Shown here: positions 1 to 8,396 of the stretch, piece by piece
Numbering within the stretch: the first letter of the stretch is position 1
Layout: the number at the start of each line of letters is the position of its first letter
Program-made: the position numbers and the translations under genes
The notes under the pieces: model-generated
What the model was told of the DNA's origin: nothing
Database searches by the model: none
The model's input: only the letters and a program-made list of their open reading frames with translations
From: Buttiauxella noackiae ATCC 51607
GTDB lineage: Bacteria; Pseudomonadota; Gammaproteobacteria; Enterobacterales; Enterobacteriaceae
Length of the DNA: 34,201 nucleotides
Assembly: GCF_001654865.1 (NCBI RefSeq)
Contig: NZ_LXEO01000057.1
Location: 1 to 34,201, forward strand
Reading direction: 5' to 3'

Positions 1-48
1 AAAAAATTATGCCTGCTTAATTAGCGGGCTTAATAATAAGCGTTATTT

Positions 49-124
49 AGGGGCGTAGCTCAGTTGGTAGAGCACCGGTCTCCAAAACCGGGTGTCGCGA
101 GTTCGAGTCTCTCCGCCCCTGCCA
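49..124 (+). tRNA. trpT: tRNA-Trp (CCA anticodon)
   Basis: A 76-nt cloverleaf with the CCA end encoded. The acceptor stem AGGGGCG pairs with CGCCCCT, the anticodon loop is CTCCAAA giving anticodon CCA, and the T arm carries GTTCGAGTC. It is nearly identical to E. coli trpT. In E. coli this gene ends the rrnC operon just before hdfR, and the same neighbour follows here, so an rRNA operon and tRNA-Asp probably lie just outside the left edge. Confidence 0.98.
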
Positions 125-131
125 TATAATG

Positions 132-160
132 ATCCTTTGCTTCGGCAAAGGATTTTTTTT
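132..160 (+). terminator. Intrinsic terminator after tRNA-Trp
   Basis: A 9-bp perfect stem, ATCCTTTGC with GCAAAGGAT, is closed by a TTCG tetraloop and followed by a run of eight T. It should end the upstream rRNA/tRNA transcript. There is no T run on the other strand, so it would not stop hdfR transcription coming from the right. Confidence 0.95.
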
Positions 161-203
161 GCCTAAAATTCCTCAAGCTATCCCTCAAATCAACAAAAGC
201 GCA

Positions 204-1028
204 TTACTGCGCCATAAGTGGTGTCTTTAATAACTCTTTGATTGCGCTTTGTTTATCACTATTTTGCAGCCAGATCGCATACAAAGGACGTGAAAGTGTA
301 TTTGTATCGGGTACCTGGTAAATTCCTTCGCATTCTTTAGCCCATTCGATGGGTAAAAATGAGCAACCATTGAGCGGTGCTAACAATTTATAGGCTATTT
401 GTGCGGAGCTAGTCGTGAGAACCGGAATGCTATCGTTGTTGATAAGCCCCGCTTCATGCTGTTGAAAATCAGGACCCCACTCCAGGCGTAGATACGTTAA
501 CCCTGTTTTTGAGCTTTGTGGCGAAGAAGAAAATAGTGCCAGGTTAAAATGCCCTAATAACTGGCATGAAAATTCGTCCATCTTTGGCGATTCTGTCGTG
601 ATCAGCAGATCAAGCTGACGTTCATGCAATTGTTTAACGAGTGACTGGCGTTGGGAAATACGGGCTTCAAATTGAAGTCCTTTGTGCTGTTGATAAAGTG
701 CAACAAGCCATTCAGAAAGCATGCATTCCCAAAGTGAGGAACTTGCACCAATCGTGAGCTCATTGTGCTGAGATGTATTGGAAACTTCTTTCTTGGCAGC
801 CAGCCAGGTATTCATGAGGTTTTCTGCATAGGGCAATAAACGCTCACCTGCTGTTGTCAGGCGAATATTATTACGATGACGAGTAAAAAGATTCACACCA
901 AGTTGATTCTCTAATTGACGAATTCTGAAGCTAACTGCTGATTGCGTTAGATAAAGCGCCTCCGCAGCCCGCCCAAAATGCCGTGTTCGGCTCACTTCTA
1001 GAAACGTTTTTAATAATTCAGTATCCAC
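204..1028 (-). CDS. hdfR: LysR-family regulator HdfR
   Basis: A 274-residue LysR-type transcriptional regulator. Residues 1-60 form the winged helix-turn-helix typical of the family ([12 protein letters not shown] at the start, then [20 protein letters not shown]), and the rest is the substrate-binding-like effector domain. In E. coli HdfR (about 279 aa) is an H-NS-repressed regulator that represses the flagellar master operon flhDC and also affects gltBD. Identity is supported by the N-terminal sequence and by the position divergent from maoP and next to tRNA-Trp. The C-terminal half is less conserved than the DNA-binding domain, as is usual in this family. The effector is unknown. Confidence 0.93.
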   Translation of the reverse strand: MDTELLKTFLEVSRTRHFGRAAEALYLTQSAVSFRIRQLENQLGVNLFTRHRNNIRLTTAGERLLPYAENLMNTWLAAKKEVSNTSQHNELTIGASSSLWECMLSEWLVALYQQHKGLQFEARISQRQSLVKQLHERQLDLLITTESPKMDEFSCQLLGHFNLALFSSSPQSSKTGLTYLRLEWGPDFQQHEAGLINNDSIPVLTTSSAQIAYKLLAPLNGCSFLPIEWAKECEGIYQVPDTNTLSRPLYAIWLQNSDKQSAIKELLKTPLMAQ

Positions 1029-1074
1029 AACCCTCTCCCAAAAATAATTTGTCGTTATGATTTAAATGTTTTGT

Positions 1075-1112
1075 TTGACGCTCTGTCAAGCGTAACTAAT
1101 ACTCCGCGCCAT
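1075..1112 (+). promoter_or_regulatory. maoS: maoP promoter with probable maoS site
   Basis: TTGACG at 1075-1080 and TAATAC at 1097-1102 are separated by 16 bp, followed by a GC-rich discriminator. This is a plausible sigma-70 promoter for maoP. The 17-bp stretch CTAATACTCCGCGCCAT at 1096-1112 matches, as far as I recall, the E. coli maoS site, the single cis element acting with MaoP to organise the Ori macrodomain, which also lies just upstream of maoP. The match to maoS is from memory. Confidence 0.6.
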
Positions 1113-1147
1113 AAATAGCTCGACCAAGAGAATTAGGAGCGTGCAGG

Positions 1148-1486
1148 ATGGCGGAAAGCTTTACGACGACTAATCGGTTTTTCGACAATAAACATTATCC
1201 GCGCGGGTTCGCTCGCCATGGTGATTTCACAATTAAAGAAGCCCAGCTGCTAGAGCGTCATGGTTATGCGTTCAATGAGCTGGATCTTGGCAAGCGTGAA
1301 CCTGGTACTGAAGAGGAAGTTCTGTTTGTAGCTGTATGCCGTGGTGAACGTGAGCCGGTAACAGATGCAGAACGTGTGTGGAGCAAGTATATGGCGCGAA
1401 TTAAGCGTCCTAAACGTTTCCATACCCTCTCCGGTGGCAAGCCGCAGGCGGATGCGGTTGAAGACTATACCGACAGTGAAGATTAA
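1148..1486 (+). CDS. maoP: Macrodomain Ori organization protein MaoP (YifE)
   Basis: A 112-residue small acidic-tailed protein (C-terminus DYTDSED) matching E. coli MaoP/YifE in length and sequence, for example [19 protein letters not shown] near the start. In E. coli MaoP works with a site in its own promoter region, maoS, to impose long-range DNA mobility constraints on the Ori macrodomain. The ATG at 1148 is preceded by AGGAG at 1135-1139. It is divergent from hdfR across about 120 bp and is closed by a hairpin terminator shared with convergent comM. Conservation of protein, site and position argues that the macrodomain system is intact. Confidence 0.95.
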   Translation: MAESFTTTNRFFDNKHYPRGFARHGDFTIKEAQLLERHGYAFNELDLGKREPGTEEEVLFVAVCRGEREPVTDAERVWSKYMARIKRPKRFHTLSGGKPQADAVEDYTDSED

Positions 1487-1490
1487 TAAA

Positions 1491-1514
1491 AATGGGGCGA
1501 AAGCCCCATTTTTT
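1491..1514. terminator. Bidirectional terminator between maoP and comM
   Basis: An 8-bp stem AATGGGGC/GCCCCATT with a GAAA tetraloop is followed by Ts on the plus strand and preceded by As, so it can act in both directions. On the minus strand it overlaps the comM stop codon (1513-1515). Confidence 0.9.
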
Positions 1515-3033
1515 ATCCTGTTAACTGTTGTAAGTGAATGAGTAAGCGGTCAATCGCACGGTAGCTCAATGCTTCAAGAAGATGCTCCCTCTGTATCTGT
1601 TTATGCTCCTGAATATCTGCAATTGTTCGTGCAACTTTTAATAATCGATGCCATGCACGTACCGATAGCCCCAGCTTCGCCAATGTCTCCTCAAGCCACA
1701 TGGCATCATTGTGCTCAATGACACAATGTTTTCTGATTTCATGGTTATCCAGTCTCGAATTTAACTTTTGCTGTCTATCATACTGCCGCTGTTGTGTAGC
1801 GATGACTCTAGCTCTTACGTCTGCGCTACTTTCGCTGCTCACACCTGGATTGCTTAGCATTCCGGAGGGTGGAAGTGGGATCTCTGCGGATAAATCAAAT
1901 CTATCAAGAAAAGGTCCTGAAAGACGGCTGAGGTAGCGTAGCGTTTGTTCGGGTGTGCAGCGATTATGCTTACCTTGATAGTGACCTGTTGGACTTGGGT
2001 TCATCGCAGCCAGAAGCTGGAAATTGGCTGGGTAGCTAATTTTTGCACGGGTACGGGAAATATGAATTTCCCCTGATTCTATAGGCTCACGTAATGCATC
2101 AAGCACACGGCGTTCAAATTCCGGGAGTTCATCGAGAAATAATACGCCATTATGCGCCAGCGATATTTCACCAGGTCTTGGAATTGAACCTCCACCCACC
2201 ATCGCACTCAGCGAAGCGCTATGATGAGGCGCTCTGAATGGGCGCTGACGCCACTGTTGTTGTAAAGAGTGTGGATTGATCAGGCTGAGAATAGCTGCAC
2301 TCTCCAGCGCTTCACTGTCGCTTAATGGGGGGAGTAAAGTATTCAGGCGGCTGACTAGCATGGTTTTACCCGTTCCAGGCGGGCCAATGAGCAATAGGTT
2401 ATGCCCACCTGCTGCGGTGATCTCCAGTGCTCGCTTTCCCTGAGACTGACCAAAAATTTCATTAAGGTCTTGCCGATATTCAATATGTTGCAGCTGTCGT
2501 TTTTCTGGAGCAGATAATTCGGCTTTGCCTTCAAGGAATGCACAGACTTCAGTGAGGTGGCTTGCAATAAGGCAGCCAGCTTGTGTTATCAAACTAAGTT
2601 CAGCGGCATTTTCATCGGCAACGATTATTTTCTTCCCTGATTTTAAAGCCTCCATAGCCGATGAAATTGCGCCTGGGACGCCTCGTAGCGCCCCAGTAAG
2701 TGCGAGTTCACCAACGAACTCATATTGACTTAACTTATCAATAGAGAGCTGCTCAGACGCTGCCAGTAATGCCAGAGCAATAGGTAAGTCATACCTTCCG
2801 CCTTCTTTAGGAAGATCTGCCGGCGCGAGATTTATCGTGATTTTTCGAGCCGGGAAAGTATAGCCACTATTGATGATGGCACTTCGCACTCTGTCTCGTG
2901 CTTCACGGACCGTCGTTTCGGGCAAGCCCACGAGCGTCAAACCTGGCAACCCCTGGCTGATATGAACCTCAACGGTTACCAAAGGGGCGGCAATACCTAA
3001 TGCTGCCCTTGTATTAACAACTGCCAGTGACAT
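1513..3033 (-). CDS. comM: ComM/YifB, Mg-chelatase-like AAA+ ATPase
   Basis: A 506-residue protein, the same length as E. coli YifB. The N-terminal ~200 residues form the Lon-protease-like fold typical of the family (MSLAVVNTRAALGI, then LPGLTLVGLPETTVREARDR). The central AAA+ module has Walker A GPPGTGKT and Walker B GVLFLDELPEF. The C-terminal Mg-chelatase-type domain follows. In naturally competent bacteria ComM is a hexameric branch-migration helicase that helps integrate transformed DNA. Its role in enterics that are not known to be competent is uncertain. Start is ATG at 3033, preceded on its strand by AGAGGAAAG. It is divergent from ilvL. Confidence 0.95.
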   Translation of the reverse strand: MSLAVVNTRAALGIAAPLVTVEVHISQGLPGLTLVGLPETTVREARDRVRSAIINSGYTFPARKITINLAPADLPKEGGRYDLPIALALLAASEQLSIDKLSQYEFVGELALTGALRGVPGAISSAMEALKSGKKIIVADENAAELSLITQAGCLIASHLTEVCAFLEGKAELSAPEKRQLQHIEYRQDLNEIFGQSQGKRALEITAAGGHNLLLIGPPGTGKTMLVSRLNTLLPPLSDSEALESAAILSLINPHSLQQQWRQRPFRAPHHSASLSAMVGGGSIPRPGEISLAHNGVLFLDELPEFERRVLDALREPIESGEIHISRTRAKISYPANFQLLAAMNPSPTGHYQGKHNRCTPEQTLRYLSRLSGPFLDRFDLSAEIPLPPSGMLSNPGVSSESSADVRARVIATQQRQYDRQQKLNSRLDNHEIRKHCVIEHNDAMWLEETLAKLGLSVRAWHRLLKVARTIADIQEHKQIQREHLLEALSYRAIDRLLIHLQQLTG

Positions 3034-3388
3034 AGTTCTTTCCTCTGGGGTGAGGTTTCATCCTGCCAGCTTGCTAATGATGCTGAAAGCGGCGAAATAA
3101 CGTTCCTCGTAACGCCTTCCAGACTTCCGGGTAAGATTTCTTTTTTGAAAATTATTCTGCGATGCGCTTCGCAAAAGATTTATTTTTGGAAGGAATTTGG
3201 AGGAGAGGAATAAGAATTCGCTCTATATGAAATATTTTCACTATCTCGTTATTTGCTGAAAACAAATAGTTTTTCTGTTGGCTGATTTTTGTAGCCTCTT
3301 TCTTGCCATAAAAAAATCTTGTGCTTGTCTCTGACTCTGTGATAACTCTGTAGGCATTACTTCGAACAAGTAGACAGAATAAACAAAC
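3034..3388. promoter_or_regulatory. comM-ilvL intergenic region with ilv operon promoter
   Basis: A 355-bp AT-rich gap. The recognisable element is a promoter for ilvL: TTGTGC at 3319-3324, a 17-bp spacer, then ATAACT at 3342-3347. This corresponds in position to the E. coli ilvGp2 promoter. The upstream 3120-3300 stretch is rich in A/T tracts. In E. coli the equivalent DNA binds IHF and helps open the promoter; I can see the AT bias but not a definite IHF site. The comM promoter should lie at the left end. No further gene is visible. Confidence 0.65.
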
Positions 3389-3487
3389 ATGAAAGCCCTC
3401 CTACAAGTGATTAGCCTGGTCGTGATTAGCGTGGTGGTGATTATTATCCCACCGTGCGGGGCTGCACTTGGAGAAAGAAAGGCTTAA
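3389..3487 (+). CDS. ilvL: ilv operon leader peptide IlvL
   Basis: A 32-codon ORF beginning MKALLQVISLVVISVV and ending GERKA. It contains 5 Ile, 6 Val and 4 Leu codons, mostly in an unbroken block (codons 7-20), the classic control signal for multivalent attenuation. It is nearly identical to E. coli IlvL apart from a few residues at both ends. Ribosome stalling at scarce Ile, Val or Leu tRNA would favour an antiterminator fold over the hairpin just downstream. The peptide itself has no known function. Confidence 0.95.
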   Translation: MKALLQVISLVVISVVVIIIPPCGAALGERKA

Positions 3488-3510
3488 AAATCAAGCCTGA
3501 ATCGAAAAGA

Positions 3511-3541
3511 ACCCCCGCACCGAAAGGTCCGGGGGTTTTTT
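3511..3541 (+). terminator. ilvGMEDA attenuator
   Basis: A strong intrinsic terminator: ACCCCCG at 3511-3517 pairs with CGGGGGT at 3530-3536. A one-base mismatch and a further ACC/GGT stem with a GAAA tetraloop complete the hairpin, and six T follow. It sits 23 nt after the ilvL stop and before ilvX/ilvG, exactly where the Ile-Val-Leu attenuator is expected. Confidence 0.95.
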
Positions 3542-3573
3542 GTTGGGCAAAGAAATACGGAGAGGAACAGATG

Positions 3574-3624
3574 ATGCGTTGCAGAATAAAATGCTGTTTC
3601 TCCGATAATGAGACGGGGAACTAA
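3574..3624 (+). CDS. ilvX: Small protein IlvX
   Basis: A 16-codon [19 protein letters not shown], between the attenuator and ilvG. It aligns end to end with the E. coli IlvX micro-protein (as I recall it, M....K.CFS...TGN), including the conserved CFS core and TGN end. The upstream ATG at 3571 would add one Met; AGAGG at 3561-3565 serves either start, and 3574 gives the E. coli length. The stop is two bases before the ilvG ATG, and the ilvG ribosome binding site (GGGGAA) lies inside ilvX, so the two are probably translationally linked. Function is unknown. Confidence 0.75.
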   Translation: MRCRIKCCFSDNETGN

Positions 3625-3626
3625 CT

Positions 3627-5273
3627 ATGAATGGTGCGCAGTGGGTGGTACATGCGTTGCGAGCGCAGGGTGTAGAGACAGTTTTCGGCTATCCGGGTGG
3701 CGCAATCATGCCCGTCTATGATGCGTTGTATGACGGTGGGGTCGAACACTTGCTCTGTCGACATGAACAAGGCGCAGCAATGGCAGCCATTGGTTATGCA
3801 CGTTCTACTGGAAAAACAGGGGTTTGCATCGCCACTTCCGGGCCTGGTGCAACTAACCTAATCACTGGCCTTGCCGATGCGCTGTTAGACTCCGTTCCAG
3901 TCGTTGCCATCACCGGCCAGGTCGCCGCACCATTCATTGGTACCGATGCGTTCCAGGAAGTGGATGTTTTAGGATTATCCCTCGCGTGCACCAAACACAG
4001 TTTCCTCGTTGAATCATTCGATGATTTACCTCGCGTGCTTGCAGAAGCTTTCGAAATTGCAAACTCTGGCCGTCCGGGTCCTGTCCTGGTGGATATCCCA
4101 AAAGATATTCAGTTAGCACAAGGTGAGCTGGAGCCGTGGTTATCGACTGTAGAAAATGGTTTCGAAATGCCACATGCCGAGCTGCAACAAGCTCGCGAAA
4201 TGATAGCCAATGCTCGCAAGCCTATGTTGTATGTCGGTGGTGGTGTCGGTATGGCGCAGGCAGTTCCGGCGCTGCGCGAATTTATCGCCGTCACCAATAT
4301 GCCTTCCACCGTTACGCTGAAAGGTTTGGGCGCGGTTCCGGCGGACAACCCTTTTTATACCGGCATGTTAGGCATGCACGGCACCAAAGCGGCTAACCTC
4401 GCGGTGCAAGAGTGCGACTTGCTGATTGCAGTTGGTGCGCGTTTTGACGATCGCGTAACTGGCAAGCTGAATACTTTCGCCCCACACGCCAAAGTTATTC
4501 ATATGGATATCGACCCGGCAGAACTGGGTAAATTGCGCCAGGCGCATGTCGGTTTACAAGGTGATTTGGCTCAGTTATTGCAAGCGTTGCAGCAGCCGCT
4601 GGAGATCGCTGAATGGCAGCAAGAAGTTGCAACCTTACGGGCCGAAAACCCTTGGCGTTACGATCATCCAGGCCAGCCAATCTTTGCTCCGTTATTGTTG
4701 AAACAAATCTCTGACCGCAAACCGCACGACTGCGTGGTAACCACAGATGTGGGCCAGCACCAAATGTGGACGGCTCAGCATATGTCTTTCACGCGCCCGG
4801 AAAATTTCATCACTTCCAGCGGCCTGGGAACGATGGGCTTCGGTTTGCCAGCCGCTGTAGGTGCGCAAGTTGCCCGACCGAACGATACGGTTATCTGTAT
4901 CTCCGGTGACGGTTCCTTCATGATGAACGTTCAGGAGTTGGGCACCGTAAAACGAAAACAGCTGCCGTTGAAAATCGTTTTACTGGATAACCAACGTTTA
5001 GGGATGGTTCGCCAGTGGCAGCAGATGTTTTTCTCCGAACGTTATAGCGAAACCAACCTCTCCGATAACCCCGACTTCCTCATGCTGGCCAGTGCCTTCG
5101 GTATCCCTGGCCTTCACATTACTCGTAAAGACCAGGTAGAAGCTGCCATCGACACGATGCTCAATAGCGATGGTCCATTTATGCTTCACGTCTCTATTGA
5201 TGAGTACGAAAACGTCTGGCCGTTGGTGCCGCCCGGTGCCAGTAACTCACAAATGCTGGAGAAATTATCATGA
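3627..5273 (+). CDS. ilvG: Acetolactate synthase II, large subunit
   Basis: A 548-residue catalytic subunit of acetohydroxyacid synthase II. It condenses two pyruvates to 2-acetolactate (valine/leucine branch) or pyruvate with 2-ketobutyrate to 2-aceto-2-hydroxybutyrate (isoleucine branch). The catalytic thiamine-activating Glu47 is in CRHEQG, the FAD-binding middle domain follows, and the ThDP/Mg motif starts at Gly427 (GDGSF) and continues to the conserved region around DNQRLG. The frame is open throughout, unlike E. coli K-12, where ilvG is frameshifted and inactive. The stop overlaps the ilvM start by four bases (ATGA). Expression should follow Ile/Val/Leu supply through the attenuator. 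Confidence 0.97.
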   Translation: MNGAQWVVHALRAQGVETVFGYPGGAIMPVYDALYDGGVEHLLCRHEQGAAMAAIGYARSTGKTGVCIATSGPGATNLITGLADALLDSVPVVAITGQVAAPFIGTDAFQEVDVLGLSLACTKHSFLVESFDDLPRVLAEAFEIANSGRPGPVLVDIPKDIQLAQGELEPWLSTVENGFEMPHAELQQAREMIANARKPMLYVGGGVGMAQAVPALREFIAVTNMPSTVTLKGLGAVPADNPFYTGMLGMHGTKAANLAVQECDLLIAVGARFDDRVTGKLNTFAPHAKVIHMDIDPAELGKLRQAHVGLQGDLAQLLQALQQPLEIAEWQQEVATLRAENPWRYDHPGQPIFAPLLLKQISDRKPHDCVVTTDVGQHQMWTAQHMSFTRPENFITSSGLGTMGFGLPAAVGAQVARPNDTVICISGDGSFMMNVQELGTVKRKQLPLKIVLLDNQRLGMVRQWQQMFFSERYSETNLSDNPDFLMLASAFGIPGLHITRKDQVEAAIDTMLNSDGPFMLHVSIDEYENVWPLVPPGASNSQMLEKLS

Positions 5274-5530
5274 TGCAACATCAGCTCGCAGTAACGGCCC
5301 GTTTTCGTCCAGAAACCCTGGAGCGCGTATTACGTGTCGTGCGCCATCGTGGTTTTCAGGTGTGTTCTATGAACATGGTCACGGTGGGGAACACCGACGA
5401 TATTAATATTGAATTGACCGTTGCCAGCCTGCGCCCAGTCGAATTACTGTTTAGTCAATTAAGCAAACTGGTTGACGTTGGTCGCGTCGAAATCCAGCAA
5501 CAAACAACAACACAACAAATCCGCGCCTGA
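5270..5530 (+). CDS. ilvM: Acetolactate synthase II, regulatory small subunit
   Basis: An 86-residue ACT-domain subunit of AHAS II, beginning [20 protein letters not shown] and closely matching E. coli IlvM (87 aa). It is needed for full activity and stability of IlvG; isozyme II is known for resistance to valine feedback. The start codon overlaps the ilvG stop (ATGA), which should couple translation and keep subunits balanced. It is followed by ilvE after 19 bases. Confidence 0.96.
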   Translation: MMQHQLAVTARFRPETLERVLRVVRHRGFQVCSMNMVTVGNTDDINIELTVASLRPVELLFSQLSKLVDVGRVEIQQQTTTQQIRA

Positions 5531-5549
5531 GCGTAGAAGGAAAAGAATA

Positions 5550-6482
5550 ATGACGACGAAGAAAGCTGATTACATCTGGTTCAATGGTGAGATGACGCCG
5601 TGGGGCGAGGCAAAGGTTCACGTAATGTCACACGCACTGCATTACGGTACATCGGTGTTTGAAGGCATCCGTTGCTACGAATCTCACATTGGCCCAGTGG
5701 TGTTCCGCCATCGTGAACACATGCAGCGTTTGCGTGATTCAGCAAAAATCTATCGTTTCCCTGTATCACAAAGTGTTGATGAGCTGATGGAAGCTTGCCG
5801 TTCTGTTATTCGGAAAAACAATCTGACTAGCGCATACATCCGCCCTCTGGTATTTGTTGGCGACGTGGGGATGGGTGTGAACCCGCCAGACGGTTATACC
5901 ACTGATGTGATCATCGCAGCCTTCCCATGGGGTGCATACCTCGGCGCAGAAGCGCTGGATCAAGGGATCGACGCCATGGTTTCCTCATGGAACCGTGTGG
6001 CACCAAACACCATTCCTACCGCGGCAAAAGCCGGAGGTAACTACCTTTCTTCCTTGCTGGTTGGTAGCGAAGCGCGCCGCCATGGTTATCAGGAAGGTAT
6101 CGCGCTGGACGTGAATGGCTACTTGTCTGAGGGTGCTGGCGAAAACCTGTTTGAAGTGAAAGATGGCATTCTTTTCACCCCACCATTTACCTCTTCCGCA
6201 CTACCAGGCATTACGCGTGACGCGATTATCACACTGGCAAAAGATTTGGGTATCGAAGTGCGTGAGCAAGTGCTGTCTCGCGAGTCACTCTACCTGGCGG
6301 ATGAAGTCTTCATGTCTGGTACTGCCGCAGAAATAACACCAGTTCGTAGCGTAGACCGTATTCAAGTGGGTGAAGGGCGTTGTGGTCCGGTTACTAAACG
6401 CATTCAACAGGCATTCTTTGGTCTGTTCACTGGCGAAACAGAAGATAAATGGGGCTGGTTAGATCAGGTCAACCCTAAGTAA
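5550..6482 (+). CDS. ilvE: Branched-chain amino acid aminotransferase
   Basis: A 310-residue class IV PLP aminotransferase that carries out the last, reversible step to isoleucine, valine and leucine with glutamate as donor. The PLP lysine is in TAAKAGGNY, and the phosphate-binding region SGTAAEITP is present near the C-terminus. The start at 5550 (MTTKKADYIW) is chosen over an in-frame upstream codon inside ilvM: it has GAAGGAAAAG just before it and reproduces the E. coli N-terminus. Length is one residue more than E. coli (309). Confidence 0.97.
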   Translation: MTTKKADYIWFNGEMTPWGEAKVHVMSHALHYGTSVFEGIRCYESHIGPVVFRHREHMQRLRDSAKIYRFPVSQSVDELMEACRSVIRKNNLTSAYIRPLVFVGDVGMGVNPPDGYTTDVIIAAFPWGAYLGAEALDQGIDAMVSSWNRVAPNTIPTAAKAGGNYLSSLLVGSEARRHGYQEGIALDVNGYLSEGAGENLFEVKDGILFTPPFTSSALPGITRDAIITLAKDLGIEVREQVLSRESLYLADEVFMSGTAAEITPVRSVDRIQVGEGRCGPVTKRIQQAFFGLFTGETEDKWGWLDQVNPK

Positions 6483-6494
6483 AAATATAACCAG

Positions 6495-6516
6495 GCGGAG
6501 GGTGATCACCGTCCGC
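6495..6516 (+). other. Intercistronic hairpin between ilvE and ilvD
   Basis: GCGGA at 6495-6499 pairs with TCCGC at 6512-6516, with a self-complementary GGTGATCACC between. The two arms are complementary over about 11 bases with one mismatch. There is no T run, so it is not an intrinsic terminator. It could influence mRNA processing or differential stability within the operon; that is inference. Confidence 0.5.
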
Positions 6517-6543
6517 TCGACAGACAGACTGGAGTAAATAAGC

Positions 6544-8394
6544 ATGCCTAAGTACCGTTCAGCCACTACCACCCATGGCCGTAATATGGCGGGTGCCCGC
6601 GCATTGTGGCGCGCAACCGGGATGACCGATGACGATTTCGGCAAGCCGATTATTGCGGTAGTAAACTCCTTTACTCAGTTCGTGCCAGGCCACGTTCACC
6701 TGCGCGATTTGGGCAAACTGGTTGCCGAACAAATCGAAGCCTCCGGCGGCGTTGCTAAAGAATTCAACACCATTGCCGTTGATGATGGTATTGCTATGGG
6801 CCACGGCGGCATGCTTTATTCTCTGCCGTCGCGCGAACTGATTGCTGATTCCGTGGAATACATGGTGAACGCGCACTGCGCAGACGCCATGGTTTGTATC
6901 TCCAACTGCGACAAAATCACCCCAGGGATGCTGATGGCCTCGTTGCGCCTGAACATCCCGGTGATTTTTGTTTCCGGCGGCCCGATGGAAGCCGGGAAAA
7001 CTAAACTGTCTGACCAAATCATCAAACTCGATCTGGTTGATGCGATGATCCAGGGCGCCGACCCGAAAGTGAGTGACGAGCAAAGCGAGCAGGTTGAGCG
7101 TTCTGCCTGCCCAACTTGTGGCTCCTGTTCCGGTATGTTCACGGCGAACTCCATGAACTGCCTGACCGAAGCGCTGGGCTTATCTCAGCCGGGTAACGGC
7201 TCTTTGCTGGCAACGCACTCTGACCGTAAAGAGCTGTTCCTGAATGCAGGTAAACGCATCGTCGCTCTGACAAAACGTTATTACGAGCAAGATGATGAAA
7301 GTGCATTGCCACGTAGCATCGCCAGCAAAGAAGCGTTTGAGAATGCCATGACGCTGGATGTCGCCATGGGTGGTTCAACAAATACAGTTCTGCACTTACT
7401 GGCCGCAGCTCAGGAAGCGGAACTCGATTTCACGATGACCGATATCGACCAGCTTTCCCGCAAAGTTCCACAGCTGTGTAAAGTCGCGCCAAGTACTCAG
7501 AAATACCATATGGAAGATGTGCATCGTGCGGGTGGTGTCATCGGTATTCTGGGCGAACTGGATCGCGCAGGCTTACTTCATCGTAACGTGAAAAACGTGT
7601 TGGGTCTGACGCTGCCGCAAACGCTGGAACAGTACGATGTCATGCTGACTAAAGACGAAAGCGTGAAAAGTATGTTCTCTGCAGGCCCTGCGGGTATCCG
7701 TACCACTAAGGCATTCTCACAATCCTGCCGTTGGGATTCGCTGGACGTTGATCGTGAAAACGGTTGTATCCGTTCGAAGGAAAACGCCTACAGCCAGGAC
7801 GGCGGTTTAGCCGTTTTGTACGGTAACTTCGCAGAGAATGGTTGTATCGTGAAAACGGCCGGTGTTGACGAAGGCAGCCTGGTATTCCGTGGCCCTGCAA
7901 AAGTATACGAAAGCCAGGATGATGCGGTTGAAGCGATCCTTGGCGGCAAAGTTGTCGCGGGCGACGTGGTTGTTATTCGTTACGAAGGGCCAAAAGGCGG
8001 GCCGGGCATGCAAGAAATGCTTTACCCAACCACCTACCTGAAATCGATGGGGCTGGGCAAAGCGTGCGCACTGGTCACCGATGGGCGTTTCTCCGGCGGT
8101 ACTTCTGGTCTTTCAATCGGCCATGTTTCTCCGGAAGCCGCAAGTGGTGGCAATATCGCGCTGATTGAAGATGGCGATATGATTGCCATTGATATCCCTT
8201 CGCGTGGTATCCAACTGGAATTGTCCGAGCAGCAAATGGCAGCACGTCGTGAAGCGCAAGAAGCTCGCGGTGACAAAGCCTGGACTCCACGTGCGCGTGA
8301 ACGCCAGGTCTCCTTCGCTCTACGCGCTTACGCAATGCTTGCCACCAGTGCCGATAAAGGCGCGGTGCGTGATAAAAGTAAGCTTGGAGGCTAA
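6544..8394 (+). CDS. ilvD: Dihydroxy-acid dehydratase
   Basis: A 616-residue [4Fe-4S] dehydratase of the IlvD/Edd family, the same length as E. coli IlvD. It converts 2,3-dihydroxyisovalerate and its methyl homologue to the 2-keto acids that IlvE transaminates. Cluster-ligand cysteines are visible at Cys122 (NCDK) and Cys195 (in CPTCGSCSG, residues 189-197). The conserved C-terminal region [19 protein letters not shown] is present. The ATG at 6544 follows a GGAG motif. The stop overlaps the possible first ATG of ilvA by one base. The cluster is known to be sensitive to superoxide and nitric oxide. Confidence 0.97.
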   Translation: MPKYRSATTTHGRNMAGARALWRATGMTDDDFGKPIIAVVNSFTQFVPGHVHLRDLGKLVAEQIEASGGVAKEFNTIAVDDGIAMGHGGMLYSLPSRELIADSVEYMVNAHCADAMVCISNCDKITPGMLMASLRLNIPVIFVSGGPMEAGKTKLSDQIIKLDLVDAMIQGADPKVSDEQSEQVERSACPTCGSCSGMFTANSMNCLTEALGLSQPGNGSLLATHSDRKELFLNAGKRIVALTKRYYEQDDESALPRSIASKEAFENAMTLDVAMGGSTNTVLHLLAAAQEAELDFTMTDIDQLSRKVPQLCKVAPSTQKYHMEDVHRAGGVIGILGELDRAGLLHRNVKNVLGLTLPQTLEQYDVMLTKDESVKSMFSAGPAGIRTTKAFSQSCRWDSLDVDRENGCIRSKENAYSQDGGLAVLYGNFAENGCIVKTAGVDEGSLVFRGPAKVYESQDDAVEAILGGKVVAGDVVVIRYEGPKGGPGMQEMLYPTTYLKSMGLGKACALVTDGRFSGGTSGLSIGHVSPEAASGGNIALIEDGDMIAIDIPSRGIQLELSEQQMAARREAQEARGDKAWTPRARERQVSFALRAYAMLATSADKGAVRDKSKLGG

Positions 8395-8396
8395 TG

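Noticed and set aside
11-29. GCCTGC/GCGGGC inverted repeat before tRNA-Trp
   Set aside because: Imperfect, no T run, and inside the tRNA spacer of an rRNA operon; likely a processing stem only.
5472-5549. 26-codon N-terminal extension of ilvE into ilvM
   Set aside because: No ribosome site; ATG 5550 has one and matches the known IlvE N-terminus.
6559-7154. Long minus-strand frames (up to 174 codons) under ilvD
   Set aside because: Shadow frames in a well-conserved gene; no family resemblance and no ribosome site noted.
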